DNA of 34,548 nucleotides from an uncultured Ruminococcus sp. (GCA_905234535.1 CAJOII010000015.1:1-34548), one strand, 5' to 3'; shown: positions 7,619 to 15,206, counted from the first letter of the stretch. Made by a program: numbers and translations. The notes: generated from the sequence alone by a model not told the origin.

Positions 7619-7749
7619 TTAGTCTCCCGAAAGCGTGACAAAAACAGAAAAACCGCGCTGAACAGCACGGCGAAAAACGCACCCCCGACGGGGTGCTCTG
7701 TGATCGCCTTTCATTCAGGGATTCCTTTATGTCAGGAGACAGATTGATT
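7619..7749 (-). promoter_or_regulatory. Structured leader RNA with two terminator-like hairpins upstream of the hydrogenase regulator
   Basis: The 5' leader (from about 7749, leftward) shows a long-range closing stem: GGAGAC (7735-7740) with GTCTCC (7622-7627), and TGTCA (7730-7734) with TGACA (7635-7639). Inside are two GC-rich hairpins each followed by a T run on the minus strand: GCACCCC/GGGGTGC (7679-7696, T run 7677-7673), extended by a GGCGA/TCGCC stem (7669-7673/7704-7708), and CCGTGCTG/CAGCGCGG (7653-7670, T run 7652-7648). The hairpins compete for 7669-7670. A 31-codon reading frame (7714-7619) with an AAAGGA site also spans the hairpins. This looks like an attenuator or riboswitch; I cannot match it to a known class. 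Confidence 0.55.
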
Positions 7750-7755
7750 AAAAAT

Positions 7756-7785
7756 ATTTTATCATATCTCATGTCGGTTTGTCAA
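7756..7785 (-). promoter_or_regulatory. Promoter of the hydrogenase maturation operon
   Basis: On the minus strand TTGACA (7785-7780), 18-base spacer, TAAAAT (7761-7756). Transcription would start near 7749, giving a leader of about 140 bases. Confidence 0.7.
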
Positions 7786-7829
7786 TCGGAAGAAGTTGAG
7801 ATTTTAAGCGGTTTTCAGAGTGGAATGAA

Positions 7830-7858
7830 TTGACATTTACAAGCAAAGGTAGTATAAT
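7830..7858 (+). promoter_or_regulatory. Consensus promoter for the cytidylyltransferase cluster
   Basis: Perfect TTGACA (7830-7835), 17-base spacer and perfect TATAAT (7853-7858), 65 bases before the first gene. This is one of the strongest promoters in the window, suggesting high constitutive expression. Confidence 0.85.
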
Positions 7859-7922
7859 TCAATGTGTATGACTATATCTTGTGTTTTTTTGATCGAAAAG
7901 ATACATTTCTCGGAGGAACCAT

Positions 7923-8624
7923 ATGAACACAGTGCTTTTGATGATGGGCGGCTCGGGTACCCGCTTCGGCGCCGATATCCCGAAACAGTATGTCAAGGTC
8001 GACGGCAGACCCATCTTCTCCTATATCTTAGAGGGCTATAACCGGCTCTCTTGCGTTGATAAGATCATCGTGGTATCCCACGCGGACTGGATCGACTATG
8101 TCGGAGAGATCGCATCTGATCTCGGCGCGGACAAGCTCTACAAGATTGTATCGGGCGGTGAGACCCGCTCCGAGTCGGTGAAGAACGGCTTGATCGCCGC
8201 GAAGGAGTATTCCTCAGACGACGATGTGATTCTGATCCACGACGCAACCCACCCCTATGTCGACGAGAAGGGGTGCGAAGAAGTGATCGAGGGCGTCAAG
8301 GAGTACGGCGGCGCTACCTTGGCGCAGTTCAACTACGACACCGTCTACCGGATGGATGACGATCATATCTTAGAGCGGATCGAGCCGCGGTTCAACATTG
8401 TTGCGGGTGCGTCTCCCGAGGCGTTTACCTTCGGCAGGATCTACGACATCTATATGAACTCTCCGAAGGAGGAACTCGAGCAGATGACCTCCGCCGGCGC
8501 GATCGCCCTGCGTCACGGGATCAGGATGAAGGTCGTCAGAGCGAATGTCCTCAACCTCAAGATCACCTATCAGGACGATATGAATCTCTTCACCAAATTA
8601 GTCAAAAATTATTTTTTTGAATAG
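7923..8624 (+). CDS. IspD/TarI-like nucleotidyltransferase (probable CTP:polyol-phosphate cytidylyltransferase)
   Basis: A 233-residue GT-A fold cytidylyltransferase related to IspD (methylerythritol-4-phosphate) and TarI (ribitol-5-phosphate), joining CTP to a polyol phosphate. It shows the nucleotide-binding loop GGSGTRFGADIPKQY (9-23), SGGETRSESVKNGL (77-90), and a C-terminal LKITYQDDM matching the IspD K-[IV]-T segment. The IspD/TarI motif DA(A/V)RP reads DATHP (107-111), so the usual arginine is histidine, hinting at a different substrate. It is first in an operon with GatZ- and GatD-like enzymes, which supports a hexitol-phosphate substrate rather than isoprenoid synthesis (inference). 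GGAGGA precedes the ATG. A true IspD remains possible. Confidence 0.8.
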   Translation: MNTVLLMMGGSGTRFGADIPKQYVKVDGRPIFSYILEGYNRLSCVDKIIVVSHADWIDYVGEIASDLGADKLYKIVSGGETRSESVKNGLIAAKEYSSDDDVILIHDATHPYVDEKGCEEVIEGVKEYGGATLAQFNYDTVYRMDDDHILERIEPRFNIVAGASPEAFTFGRIYDIYMNSPKEELEQMTSAGAIALRHGIRMKVVRANVLNLKITYQDDMNLFTKLVKNYFFE

Positions 8625-8666
8625 AAGCGCTCATTTTGGACGCGAAAAAACAGAAAGGAAATGCTT

Positions 8667-9992
8667 ATGAAGAACAAACTGCTGGATATTTTAGAGAAGC
8701 GCACCTTAGGCATCCACTCCGGCGTGCCCTCGTTCTGCTCCGCGAACAAGATCGTGATCGAGGCGATCATGGATCAGGCGAAGCGTTTTGACGATACCGT
8801 GCTGATCGAGGCGACCTCCAATCAGGTCAACCAGTTCGGCGGATATATGGCGATGACCTCGGTCGATTTCAGAGACTATGTGTACAAGATCGCCGATCAG
8901 ATCGATTTTGACAAGAGTAAGATCATCTTAGGCGGCGACCATCTGGGCCCGCTGCCGTGGTGTGATCAGCCTGCCGAGGTCGCGATGGAACACGCGAAGA
9001 AGTTAGTCTATGACTGTGTTGCGGCGGGCTATACCAAGGTCCACCTCGACACCTCGATGAAATTAGGCGACGATCCCGTTGATGAGATGCTGCCGAACGA
9101 GGTGATCGCCGAGAGAGGCGCTGTTCTCTATGCCGAGTGTGATAAGGCGTACAAGGAGCTGTTGAAGGAGAACCCCGACGCGGTGCATCCTGTCTATATC
9201 ATCGGCTCCGAGGTTCCGATCCCCGGCGGCGCGCAGGAAGAGGACGACAGCCTGAAGGTCACCTCTCCGAGAGACTTTGAGCAGACCATCATCACCTACC
9301 GCAAGGTGTTTGAGAAGCACGGTCTCTCCGACGCGTGGAACTATATCATCGGCATCGTGGTCCAGCCCGGCGTTGAATTCGGCAACGCGGACTTCCATAT
9401 CTATAACCGCTTAGATGCGGTCAAGCTCTGCAACCGCTTGAAGAAGTACCCGAACATCGTGTTTGAGGGGCACTCCACCGACTATCAGCCGCCCGCAAAG
9501 CTCAGGGAGATGGTCGAGGACGGCATCGCGATCATCAAGGTCGGTCCCGCTCTGACCAACGCTGTCAGAGAGGCGATCTTCGCGCTGTCGATGATCGAGA
9601 GCGAATTGATCGAGGACAAGAGCCTGCGCGCGAACTTCGAGGATGTCCTCGAAGAAGAGATGCTCAAGGACGACAGGAACTGGGTCAAGCACTACCACGG
9701 CACCGAGCTTGAGAAGCATATCGCGAGAAAGTACAGCTTCTCCGACCGTTCGAGATACTACTTCTCCCATCCCGCGGTCGTCGCGGCGCAGGAGAAGCTC
9801 TTCAAAAACCTCGAAGAGGTCGAGATCTCTCTGCCGCTTTTACACCAGTATATGCCGCTGCAGTATCTTAAGGTCAGAGACGGCAAGTTAAAGCCCACCC
9901 CGCACGAGCTCGTCAAGGATGCTGTCGTGCAGGTGGTAGAGGACTACAACTTCGCCGTCAAGACGAACTATATGGTCAATTCGATGTTCTGA
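8667..9992 (+). CDS. GatZ/KbaZ family protein (D-tagatose-1,6-bisphosphate aldolase non-catalytic subunit family)
   Basis: A 441-residue protein with strong resemblance along its length to GatZ/KbaZ: the signature IEATSNQVNQFGGY, then GGDHLGP, the YTKVHLDTSM strand, IIGSEVPIPGG, VVQPGVEF, and FEGHSTDYQ with IIKVGPALT. In enterobacteria GatZ/KbaZ supports the class II aldolase GatY/KbaY, but no GatY-like gene is here. The conserved acidic, histidine and lysine positions of a TIM barrel are retained, so it may be an enzyme in its own right; ketohexose-phosphate 4-epimerisation has been claimed for relatives, which I recall but cannot verify. The start is ATG 8667, after AAGGAA with about 7-base spacing; ATG 8661 is too close to that site. 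It sits between cytidylyltransferase and dehydrogenase genes. Confidence 0.88.
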   Translation: MKNKLLDILEKRTLGIHSGVPSFCSANKIVIEAIMDQAKRFDDTVLIEATSNQVNQFGGYMAMTSVDFRDYVYKIADQIDFDKSKIILGGDHLGPLPWCDQPAEVAMEHAKKLVYDCVAAGYTKVHLDTSMKLGDDPVDEMLPNEVIAERGAVLYAECDKAYKELLKENPDAVHPVYIIGSEVPIPGGAQEEDDSLKVTSPRDFEQTIITYRKVFEKHGLSDAWNYIIGIVVQPGVEFGNADFHIYNRLDAVKLCNRLKKYPNIVFEGHSTDYQPPAKLREMVEDGIAIIKVGPALTNAVREAIFALSMIESELIEDKSLRANFEDVLEEEMLKDDRNWVKHYHGTELEKHIARKYSFSDRSRYYFSHPAVVAAQEKLFKNLEEVEISLPLLHQYMPLQYLKVRDGKLKPTPHELVKDAVVQVVEDYNFAVKTNYMVNSMF

Positions 9993-10012
9993 TAATATAA
10001 CGAGGTAACAAT

Positions 10013-11065
10013 ATGAAAGCAGCTGTTTTACACGCGAAAAAAGACATCAGATATGAAGAATTCCCCACTCCCGAAGTGAAGAGAGGCGAGGTCAGGGTCA
10101 AGGTGGTTGCCACCGGTATCTGCGGCTCCGACATCCCGCGCTTTCACGCGGACGCGGCGCACTCGTTCCCGATCATCTTAGGACACGAGTTCGGCGGTTT
10201 CGTTGACGAAGTGGGCGAGGGCGTCTCGAAAGTCAGGAAGGGCGACCATGTAGCGGGTGTTCCGCTGGTGCCGTGCTTTGAGTGCGTCGACTGCAAGAAC
10301 GGCAACTTCTCCTTATGCAAGCACTACAGCTTTGTCGGCTCCCGTCAGAACGGCTCGATGGCAGAATATGTCACCCTGCCCGAGAGCAACATCGTCAAGG
10401 TCGACGAGAACATCCCTTACGAGACCGTCGCGCTCTTCGAGCCGTCTACCGTCGCGATCCACGGCATTCGCCAGGCGGGCTACAGCTATGAGAAGGGCAA
10501 GACCGCCGTTGTCATGGGCGGCGGCACCATCGGTGTGTTCACGCTCCAATGGCTCAAGATTTTGGGCTGTGACAAGGTAGCGGTTACCGATATCGACGAG
10601 AAGCACCTATCAAACGCCAAGGAGCTTGGCGCCGACGCGACCATCGTCTGCATCGGCGATCAGTTTCAGAAAGAGGTCGATGAGTTCACCGACGGGCGCG
10701 GCTTTGACTGGGTATTCGTATCCACCGGCTCGGTCGCCGCGATGAAGTCCGCCTTTGAGGTTGCGGGCAACAAGGCGCATCTGTGCTTTATCGGCACCCC
10801 CACCAAGGAAATGTCCTTCTCCATCAGAGAATGGGAGAATTTGAACCGCAAAGAGTTCTATCTTACCGGCTCATGGATGAGCTACTCCGCTCCGTGGCCG
10901 GGGATCGAGTGGGATCTGACCGCCGAGCACTTCGGCAAGGGTGACCTAAAGGTTCTGCCCTCGATGATCCATAAGGAATACGACCTTTCACAGGCAGAGG
11001 ACGCGTTCAACGAGTACCTGAATCCTCAGAATGTGATGGGCAAGATCCTTCTGACAGACAAATAA
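10013..11065 (+). CDS. Zinc-dependent polyol-phosphate dehydrogenase, GatD-like (galactitol-1-phosphate 5-dehydrogenase family)
   Basis: A 350-residue medium-chain dehydrogenase/reductase interconverting a ketose phosphate and a polyol phosphate with NAD(P)(H). Catalytic zinc ligands are C37 (GICGSD), H58 and E59 (GHEFGG). The structural zinc cysteines are C88, C91, C94 and C102. The Rossmann motif is VVMGGGTIGV (about 167-176). The segments VPLVPCFECVDC, FVGSRQNGSMAEY and GSWMSYSAPWPGIEW closely follow GatD of enterobacteria, which oxidises galactitol-1-phosphate to tagatose-6-phosphate. It lies 20 bases after the GatZ gene. TarJ, the reductase paired with TarI, belongs to the same superfamily, a useful analogy: here it may run in the reductive direction to feed the cytidylyltransferase (inference). 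Confidence 0.87.
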   Translation: MKAAVLHAKKDIRYEEFPTPEVKRGEVRVKVVATGICGSDIPRFHADAAHSFPIILGHEFGGFVDEVGEGVSKVRKGDHVAGVPLVPCFECVDCKNGNFSLCKHYSFVGSRQNGSMAEYVTLPESNIVKVDENIPYETVALFEPSTVAIHGIRQAGYSYEKGKTAVVMGGGTIGVFTLQWLKILGCDKVAVTDIDEKHLSNAKELGADATIVCIGDQFQKEVDEFTDGRGFDWVFVSTGSVAAMKSAFEVAGNKAHLCFIGTPTKEMSFSIREWENLNRKEFYLTGSWMSYSAPWPGIEWDLTAEHFGKGDLKVLPSMIHKEYDLSQAEDAFNEYLNPQNVMGKILLTDK

Positions 11066-11070
11066 TCTTC

Positions 11071-11121
11071 TCGGGCGGCGTTATGTCGCCCGAAAGTCTA
11101 CCATCGGGGACTCGAACCGCA
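11071..11121. other. Hairpin and tRNA T-arm-like fragment after the dehydrogenase gene
   Basis: TCGGGCG (11071-11077) pairs with CGCCCGA (11087-11093) around a 9-base loop, without a T run. Next, the minus strand of 11105-11121 reads TGCGGTTCGAGTCCCCG, which looks like a tRNA T-arm with one mismatch in the stem. No acceptor, D or anticodon arms can be found, so at most it is a remnant. Confidence 0.35.
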
Positions 11122-11201
11122 ACAGCCCATAATCAAATATTTTTGCGCTTTTGTGGCTTATCAGTCCCGGCAGGTATGTATTACATTTTTTGAGGATAAC
11201 T

Positions 11202-12296
11202 ATGGCAGAGAAGACAAGAGAGAGAATCTACAAATTTGACAACATCAAGCTGCTCGCGATCCTACTGGTGGTCATCGGGCACTTTATCGAGCCGTATACG
11301 GACAAGTCCGATTTCTTTCAGAGCGGCTTCATCTTCATATATTCCTTCCATATGCCGCTGTTCATCTTCATCTCGGGGCTCTTTTTAAAGGAGTTTAAGA
11401 GAGAGGACAAGTTCCCGATCCTCAAGGTCGCCTATTATCTTGTGCTCGGCTTTTTGCTCAAGTTCCTGCAGTTCGGGGTCAAGACGCTTTTTGGCGACAA
11501 GACTTCTCTGAAGCTTTTGGGCGGACAGACGGTCGAGTGGTTCCTGTTCGTGATGGCGATGTATGTTGTGACGGCGTTCCTCTTGAAGAGAGTGAACAAG
11601 ACGGTCGTGCTGATCCTCTCGCTGACCTTAGGGCTTGCGATCGGATTCTTCCCCGTGACGGACGAGTTCTATCTCTCGCGGTATCTGGTGTTTATGCCGT
11701 TCTTCTTCGCGGGATACTACCTGACCCCCGACAAGGTCAGAGAGTTCACCCACAAGCTCAATGTCAAGCTCACCTCTCTTGCGTTTTTGATCATCTACTT
11801 TGTGATGTGCTTCCGTCAGAGAGAGATCATCTATCCTTTCAGAAAGCTCTTCACAGGCAGAAACCCGTATGAGCTCGTGAAGATCGCTGGGTGCTCCTTT
11901 TATCATCGCCTGCTTTGCTATGGGATCTCCGCGGTGCTGGTGATCGCTGTGGTCTCCTGCATTCCGAACAAGAAGGTGCCTGTGCTCTCTCACATGGGCG
12001 AGAACACCTTAGGAGTTTACTTCTGGCACAAGATCGCGATCTTTCTGATGACCGATTTCGGCTTCTTCAAGCTGATCGAAGGGCTCGGAGACCCGATGTG
12101 GAAGCTGCTGCTTCTGACCTCGGCGATCATACTCACGCTGATCCTCTCCCTCGACTTCTTCTCCTATCCGCTCAAGGCGATCCTGAAGCTGCAGAAGAAG
12201 ATCGGGACAAAGGCCAACTGCATCATTGCGATCTCACTTTTGTCTCTCGCGGTCATCGCCGAGATCCTGCTCAAATATATTCTGAAGATCATATAA
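11202..12296 (+). CDS. Membrane acyltransferase 3 family protein
   Basis: Integral membrane O-acyltransferase, probably decorating a cell-surface glycan or lipid-linked sugar with an acyl group. The 364 residues start with KFDNIKLLAILLVVIGHF, carrying the family's essential histidine (H27) in the first membrane segment, then SFHMPLFIFISGLFL, and roughly ten hydrophobic segments in total. There is no C-terminal SGNH domain, so it is the membrane part only, unlike OatA. I choose ATG 11202 (after TGAGGA) over the upstream TTG 11151. It follows the cytidylyltransferase cluster by 137 bases and ends in a terminator; membership in that cluster is plausible but not proven. Confidence 0.85.
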   Translation: MAEKTRERIYKFDNIKLLAILLVVIGHFIEPYTDKSDFFQSGFIFIYSFHMPLFIFISGLFLKEFKREDKFPILKVAYYLVLGFLLKFLQFGVKTLFGDKTSLKLLGGQTVEWFLFVMAMYVVTAFLLKRVNKTVVLILSLTLGLAIGFFPVTDEFYLSRYLVFMPFFFAGYYLTPDKVREFTHKLNVKLTSLAFLIIYFVMCFRQREIIYPFRKLFTGRNPYELVKIAGCSFYHRLLCYGISAVLVIAVVSCIPNKKVPVLSHMGENTLGVYFWHKIAIFLMTDFGFFKLIEGLGDPMWKLLLLTSAIILTLILSLDFFSYPLKAILKLQKKIGTKANCIIAISLLSLAVIAEILLKYILKII

Positions 12297-12310
12297 AGAG
12301 ATAAAATAAT

Positions 12311-12348
12311 AACCGCTTCTGCTTGATTCGTTGCAGAAGCGGTTTTTC
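12311..12348. terminator. Bidirectional terminator between the acyltransferase and nrdG genes
   Basis: A perfect 12-base-pair stem AACCGCTTCTGC / GCAGAAGCGGTT with a 10-base loop, followed by TTT on the plus strand and by ATTATTTTAT on the minus strand, between two convergent genes. Confidence 0.88.
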
Positions 12349-12357
12349 TATGCTTTG

Positions 12358-12888
12358 TTATCTTCTCAGCTTGTCCCAGAGGACGACCCTGCCCTCTTCT
12401 CGGGTCTTGTTCATATCGATGATCCGCTGATTCTCCGATCCTCGGAACTGCAGGGCGATGTTGCGGAGTGATTCGATATACGGGCCGTCGACGAGGATGT
12501 CGATGTATGAGAGCATCTCATCGGTGAACACGGTGCGCTTGGGGCTGTCCTTGAGCAGATGCTCCTCTAAGACGAATCCTGTGAAGCACCAGATGTTCTT
12601 GTCGGGATAGGTCTCCTTGACGCGCCTGAGAAACGGCACGAGAGCGGTCTGATTCGAAGGCTCAAACGGCTCTCCGCCGAGCAGGGTCAGCCCGCTGATA
12701 TAGTAAGGGGAGAGGGAGGAGATGATCTGATCCCCGACCTCTTTAGTAAATGGTTCGCCATAGGAGAAGTCCCATGTCTCAGGCTGAAAGCAGCCCTTGC
12801 AGCGGTTGGTGCATCCCGAGACGAAGAGGGTGGTGCGTACCCCCTCCCCGTTCGCGATATCGAAGTATTTGATGTTGCAGTAGTTCAT
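12358..12888 (-). CDS. nrdG: Anaerobic ribonucleotide reductase activating protein NrdG
   Basis: Radical SAM enzyme that abstracts a hydrogen from the conserved glycine of NrdD, activating class III ribonucleotide reductase. The SAM cluster motif is C26-x3-C30-x2-C33 (GCTNRCKGC), followed by the TLLGGEPFEP segment typical of activases. The 176-residue length is normal. The binding site before ATG is weak (GAGAACTG), consistent with translational dependence on upstream nrdD. It lies 56 bases downstream of nrdD; the gap is filled by a phrase repeat. Confidence 0.96.
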   Translation of the reverse strand: MNYCNIKYFDIANGEGVRTTLFVSGCTNRCKGCFQPETWDFSYGEPFTKEVGDQIISSLSPYYISGLTLLGGEPFEPSNQTALVPFLRRVKETYPDKNIWCFTGFVLEEHLLKDSPKRTVFTDEMLSYIDILVDGPYIESLRNIALQFRGSENQRIIDMNKTREEGRVVLWDKLRR

Positions 12889-12889
12889 A

Positions 12890-12932
12890 ATACAGTTCTC
12901 AGTTGGCAGTTCTCAGTTTACAGTTTTTCAGA
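12890..12932. repeat. Phrase repeat (CAGTTCTCAGTT units) in the nrdD-nrdG gap
   Basis: CAGTTCTCAGTTGGCAGTTC continues as TCAGTTTACAGTTTTTCAG, i.e. on the minus strand several AACTG units at 7-9 base intervals. It is the same family as 7292-7322 in the hydrogenase operon. Both copies lie inside operons, between two genes. Confidence 0.6.
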
Positions 12933-12944
12933 GTACTGATGTTT

Positions 12945-15119
12945 TTACAGATGCAAAACTCGTTCTCTGATCTCCTGTGTTCTGCCTTGGTTCCAGTACT
13001 GGGTGCCGATATAGCCGCAGGTGCGTCTTGCGACATTCATCTTGTTCTGATCGTGGTTGTGACAGTTCGGGCACTCCCAGATGAGCTTGCCGTCTTCTTC
13101 AACGATCGAGATCTCGCCGTCATAGCCGCACACCTGACAGTAGTCGGACTTGGTGTTGAGCTCGGCGTACATGATATTGTCATAGATGAACCGCATCACG
13201 GCGATGACCGCCTCGATGTTGTTCTGCATATCGGGAACCTCAACATAGCTGATCGCGCCGCCCGGTGAGAGCGCCTGAAACTCCGATTCGAACTTGAGCT
13301 TCGAGAACGCGTCGATCTCTTCGGTCACATGGATGTGGTAGGAGTTGGTGATATATCCCTTGTCGGTGATGCCTTCGATCACGCCGAAGCGTTTCTGCAG
13401 ACATTTCGCGAACTTGTAGGTCGTGGACTCAAGCGGTGTGCCATAAAGGGAGAAGTCGATGTGGTGTTTCTCCTTCCAGCGCTTGCACGCGTCGTTCATA
13501 TGCTGCATGACGGAGAGCGCGAAGGGGGTGGCATCCTTGTCGGTGTGGCTCTTGCCGGTCATATATTTGACACATTCATAGAGTCCCGCGTAGCCTAAGG
13601 AGATGGTGGAGTATCCGCCGTAGAGGAGTTTATCGATCGTCTCGCCCTTTTTTAGTCTCGCCAGAGCGCCGTACTGCCAGAGGATGGGCGCGGCGTCGGA
13701 GAGGGTACCTTTTAAACGATTGTGGCGGCACATCAGCGCGCGGTAGCACAGCTCGAGCCGCTCGTCAAAGATCTCCCAGAAGCGGTCCATATCGCCGCCG
13801 GAGGACAGTGCGACATCGACTAAGTTGATGGTGACGACGCCCTGATTGAAGCGGCCGTAGTACTTCGGCTTGCCGTTCTCGTCGACATAGGGAGTGAGGA
13901 AGGAGCGGCAGCCCATGCAGGTGTAGCAGTGACCCTCGCCGTTTTTGTCGACCTTGAGCTCGAGCATCTTCTTCTCGGAGATATAGTCGGGCACCATTCT
14001 CTTCGCAGTGCATTTGGCGGCGAGCTCGGTCAGATAGTAGTAGGGAGAGTCTTCGTGGATATTCTGTTCCTCAAGCACATAGATCAGCTTGGGGAAGGCG
14101 GGGGTGATGAAGACGCCCTTCTCGTTCTTGACGCCCTGATACCGCTGCTCCAAGGTCTCCTCGATGATCATCGCGAGATCCTTTTTCTCCTGCTCGTTCC
14201 TCGCTTCGCCGAGGTACATGAACACGGTGATGAACGGCGCCTGACCGTTGGTGGTGAGCAGGGTGACGACCTGATACTGGATGGTCTGCACGCCGCGGTT
14301 GACCTCTTCTCTGACTCTGCGCTCGACGATGGTCTCAACCTTCTCCTTTGTGGGGATGACGCCGAGCTCATCAAACTCTGCGAGCACCGCCTTGGTGATC
14401 TTCTTTCTCGAGACATCCACGAAGGGCGCGAGGTGGGTCAGCGAGATCGACTGGCCGCCGTACTGGTTCGAGGCGACCTGCGCGATGATCTGGGTCGCGA
14501 TGTTGCAGGCAGTGGAGAACGAATGGGGCTTCTCGATCATGGTGCCGGAGATGACGGTGCCGTTTTGAAGCATATCCTCTAAGTTGACAAGGTCGCAGTT
14601 GTGCATATGCTGCGCGAAGTAGTCCGCGTCGTGGAAGTGGATGATGCCCTCTTCGTGCGCCTTGACGATATCCTCGGGCAGCAGGATGCGCTTGGTGATG
14701 TCCTTACTGACCTCGCCCGCCATATAGTCGCGCTGGACGGAGTTGACGGTGGGGTTCTTGTTCGAGTTCTCCTGCTTGACCTCTTCGTTATTGCATTCGA
14801 TCAGGGTGAGGATCTGGTTGTCGGTGGTGTTTGCGGTACGCGCCAAGGAGCGGGTGTAGCGGTAGCGGATGTAGAGCTTCGCGGTCTCATACGCGCCCTT
14901 CTTCATGATCTCGGTCTCGACGAGCTCCTGGATCTCTTCGACAGAGAGCGCTCTTGAGACACACGCGCCGGTGTCGGAGATGGTCTTTGCAATGTCGGCG
15001 ATATCCTCGTCTGTGAGCAGTCTGCCGTTGATATTCGCCATATCCGCCTTCTTGACGGCATCGATGATCTTCTGAGGGTTGAAGGTCTCCTCAGAGCCGT
15101 TTCTCTTGATGATCTTCAT
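12945..15119 (-). CDS. nrdD: Anaerobic (class III) ribonucleoside-triphosphate reductase NrdD
   Basis: Reduces ribonucleoside triphosphates to deoxynucleotides in the absence of oxygen using a glycyl radical. The N-terminal ATP cone (about 1-90, starting MKIIKRNGSEETFNP) is the allosteric activity site. The central barrel includes GHCYTCMGCRSFLTPY. The C-terminal zinc site has CQVCG and CPNCH pairs, and the radical glycine is G702 in RRTCGYIG. I take the start at ATG 15119, preceded by GAGGA, giving 724 residues; an upstream frame extension runs through the promoter and NrdR boxes and is not real. It is transcribed with nrdG and controlled by the paired NrdR boxes at 15153-15200. Confidence 0.96.
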   Translation of the reverse strand: MKIIKRNGSEETFNPQKIIDAVKKADMANINGRLLTDEDIADIAKTISDTGACVSRALSVEEIQELVETEIMKKGAYETAKLYIRYRYTRSLARTANTTDNQILTLIECNNEEVKQENSNKNPTVNSVQRDYMAGEVSKDITKRILLPEDIVKAHEEGIIHFHDADYFAQHMHNCDLVNLEDMLQNGTVISGTMIEKPHSFSTACNIATQIIAQVASNQYGGQSISLTHLAPFVDVSRKKITKAVLAEFDELGVIPTKEKVETIVERRVREEVNRGVQTIQYQVVTLLTTNGQAPFITVFMYLGEARNEQEKKDLAMIIEETLEQRYQGVKNEKGVFITPAFPKLIYVLEEQNIHEDSPYYYLTELAAKCTAKRMVPDYISEKKMLELKVDKNGEGHCYTCMGCRSFLTPYVDENGKPKYYGRFNQGVVTINLVDVALSSGGDMDRFWEIFDERLELCYRALMCRHNRLKGTLSDAAPILWQYGALARLKKGETIDKLLYGGYSTISLGYAGLYECVKYMTGKSHTDKDATPFALSVMQHMNDACKRWKEKHHIDFSLYGTPLESTTYKFAKCLQKRFGVIEGITDKGYITNSYHIHVTEEIDAFSKLKFESEFQALSPGGAISYVEVPDMQNNIEAVIAVMRFIYDNIMYAELNTKSDYCQVCGYDGEISIVEEDGKLIWECPNCHNHDQNKMNVARRTCGYIGTQYWNQGRTQEIRERVLHL

Positions 15120-15152
15120 AGGATTCTTCCTCTTTTCGTTTCTGTTTATCTG

Positions 15153-15206
15153 GCACAATATATAGGTGTGTATTTCTATTGTATCAACTATATCTTGTGG
15201 TGTCAA
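15153..15206 (-). promoter_or_regulatory. nrdD promoter with two NrdR boxes
   Basis: On the minus strand TTGACA (15206-15201), 17-base spacer, TACAAT (15183-15178). Two 16-base sites match the NrdR box consensus (acaCwATATATwGtgt): CCACAAGATATAGTTG (15200-15185), filling the spacer, and CACCTATATATTGTGC (15168-15153), downstream of the -10. Their start-to-start distance is 32 bases, about three helical turns, as known for NrdR regulons. NrdR is encoded at 17166-17621. Repression by NrdR when dATP is plentiful is therefore well supported. Confidence 0.88.

Noticed and set aside
7619-7749. Known riboswitch classes (fluoride, glycine, ZTP, THF, preQ1, NiCo, guanidine) for the hyd leader
   Set aside because: I could not line up the conserved core bases of any of these; only the general architecture is riboswitch-like.
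8667-11065. Galactitol/tagatose catabolic operon
   Set aside because: No PTS components, no GatY aldolase, no DeoR-type regulator, and a cytidylyltransferase leads the cluster, so a biosynthetic role fits better; catabolism is not fully excluded.
11105-11121. A tRNA gene suggested by a T-arm-like GGTTCGAGTCC
   Set aside because: No acceptor, D or anticodon arms are found around it and the stem has a mismatch; at most a fragment.
15120-15206. 29-codon N-terminal extension of nrdD
   Set aside because: The extension runs through the promoter and NrdR boxes and precedes the GAGGA ribosome binding site for ATG 15119.
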